Source: an uncultured Clostridium sp. (GTDB lineage Bacteria > Bacillota > Clostridia > TANB77 > CAG-508). From it: a stretch of DNA of 5,994 bases. Shown in pieces: positions 5,631 through 5,994 of the stretch. A program made the position numbers and the translations under genes. Position 1 is the first letter of the stretch. Each line of letters starts with the position of its first letter. The stretch covers positions 1-5,994 of the forward strand of contig CANEFU010000076.1 of the NCBI GenBank assembly GCA_947426875.1, given 5' to 3'. Below the pieces are notes generated by a model that searched no databases, had not been told where the DNA came from, and saw only the letters and a program-made list of their open reading frames with translations.

Positions 5631-5755
5631 AAAACGAATTAGAATTAGTATATTGCTAGGCAAATTTTATAATTAATACCGGAGGTGTGCTTTTTGCACA
5701 CTGAGGATTTAATTATAAAATTTAACGACGCAAGATGCTGATTATAATTTGTTTT
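5631..5755 (-). repeat. 125-base imperfect palindrome, copy 3 (rplN-rplX spacer)
   Basis: It begins on the base after the rplN stop codon and has exactly the same overall length and core spacing as the other two copies. AAAAC (5755-5751) pairs with GTTTT (5635-5631), followed by further A/T pairs with two mismatches. The core CATCTTGC and the 3' side GCAATATACTAA are shared. The inner part is different in sequence: a perfect 15-bp stem, 5721-5707 with 5674-5660, then an internal loop, then GTGTGC-AAAAA-GCACAC (5699-5683) as the apical hairpin. This copy is the most diverged in sequence but the clearest inner helix. It ends 53 bases before the rplX ribosome binding site. Confidence 0.75.
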
Positions 5756-5994
5756 CTAAAGAACTTCTGGAGCAAGCGAAAGAATCTTCATATAATCCTT
5801 CTCTCTTAACTCCCTTGCAACTGGTCCAAAAATACGAGTACCTCTTGGGGTTCCGTCTTCTTTGATAATAACAGCTGCGTTTTCGTCAAATTTCACATAA
5901 GAACCATCTGCTCTTCTTAAGCCACTTTTAGATCTTACAATAACAGCTTTTACAACATCACCTTTTTTAACAACGCCACCTGGTGTTGCTGATT
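5756..5994 (-). CDS. rplN: 50S ribosomal protein L14, C-terminal part (start outside window)
   Basis: The last 78 codons and the TAG stop (5758-5756) are present; about 44 N-terminal residues of the usual 122 lie beyond the window edge. The translation runs from SATPGGVVKKGDVVKAVIVR to the typical L14 ending GPVARELREKDYMKILSLAP plus EVL. It contains the conserved VRSKSGLRRADGSYVKFDENAAVII segment and GTPRGTRIFGP. L14 (uL14) lies at the subunit interface, helps form intersubunit bridges, and is the binding site of the silencing factor RsfS in other bacteria. It is normally the first gene of the spc operon, after rpsQ. Confidence 0.96.
   Translation of the reverse strand, partial: SATPGGVVKKGDVVKAVIVRSKSGLRRADGSYVKFDENAAVIIKEDGTPRGTRIFGPVARELREKDYMKILSLAPEVL

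Noticed and set aside
3150..5755. The repeats as a CRISPR array or transposon ends.
   Set aside because: Repeat units are separated by complete genes and differ in sequence, and no direct target duplications or transposase gene are visible in the window.

Overview
The window is the distal two thirds of a bacterial spc-type ribosomal protein operon, read entirely from the minus strand. In order of transcription (high to low coordinate) it runs rplN (start cut off by the window edge), rplX, rplE, rpsN, rpsH, rplF, rplR, rpsE, rplO, secY and the first codons of adk. The DNA is AT-rich, the genes have strong AAGGAGG-type ribosome binding sites, S14 is the short zinc form, and the order secY-adk follows rplO. 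Together these point to a low-GC Bacillota, most likely a clostridial or clostridia-like lineage. The species cannot be named from the sequence.

The proteins are ordinary full-length members of their families: L14, L24, L5, S14, S8, L6, L18, S5, L15, and the SecY translocon channel. No gene is broken. The conspicuous absence is rpmD (L30), which normally sits between rpsE and rplO. Here that junction is a 124-base non-coding spacer.

The unusual content lies between the genes. Four junctions are compact (0, 24, 31 and 75 bases). The other six are 124 to about 194 bases long, and all six hold structured repeats or hairpins. Three of them (rplN-rplX, rpsN-rpsH, rplF-rplR) each hold a 125-base imperfect palindrome of identical geometry. 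Its stems keep pairing through many paired base changes. Two (rplR-rpsE, rpsE-rplO) each hold a copy of a second, unrelated hairpin element of 76-79 bases. The secY-adk spacer holds three consecutive hairpins, one of them a 17-bp helix whose only non-Watson-Crick pairs are G-U on the transcribed strand.

The operon can be read as rplN | rplX-rplE-rpsN | rpsH-rplF | rplR | rpsE | rplO-secY | adk, with a folded RNA element at each bar. None of the elements ends in a U-run on the transcribed strand, so they do not look like intrinsic terminators. They could be dispersed intergenic repeats of this genome, or RNA processing or stability elements that set the relative output of the segments. The sequence alone cannot separate these. 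secY starts with TTG directly after the rplO stop codon, which suggests translational coupling.
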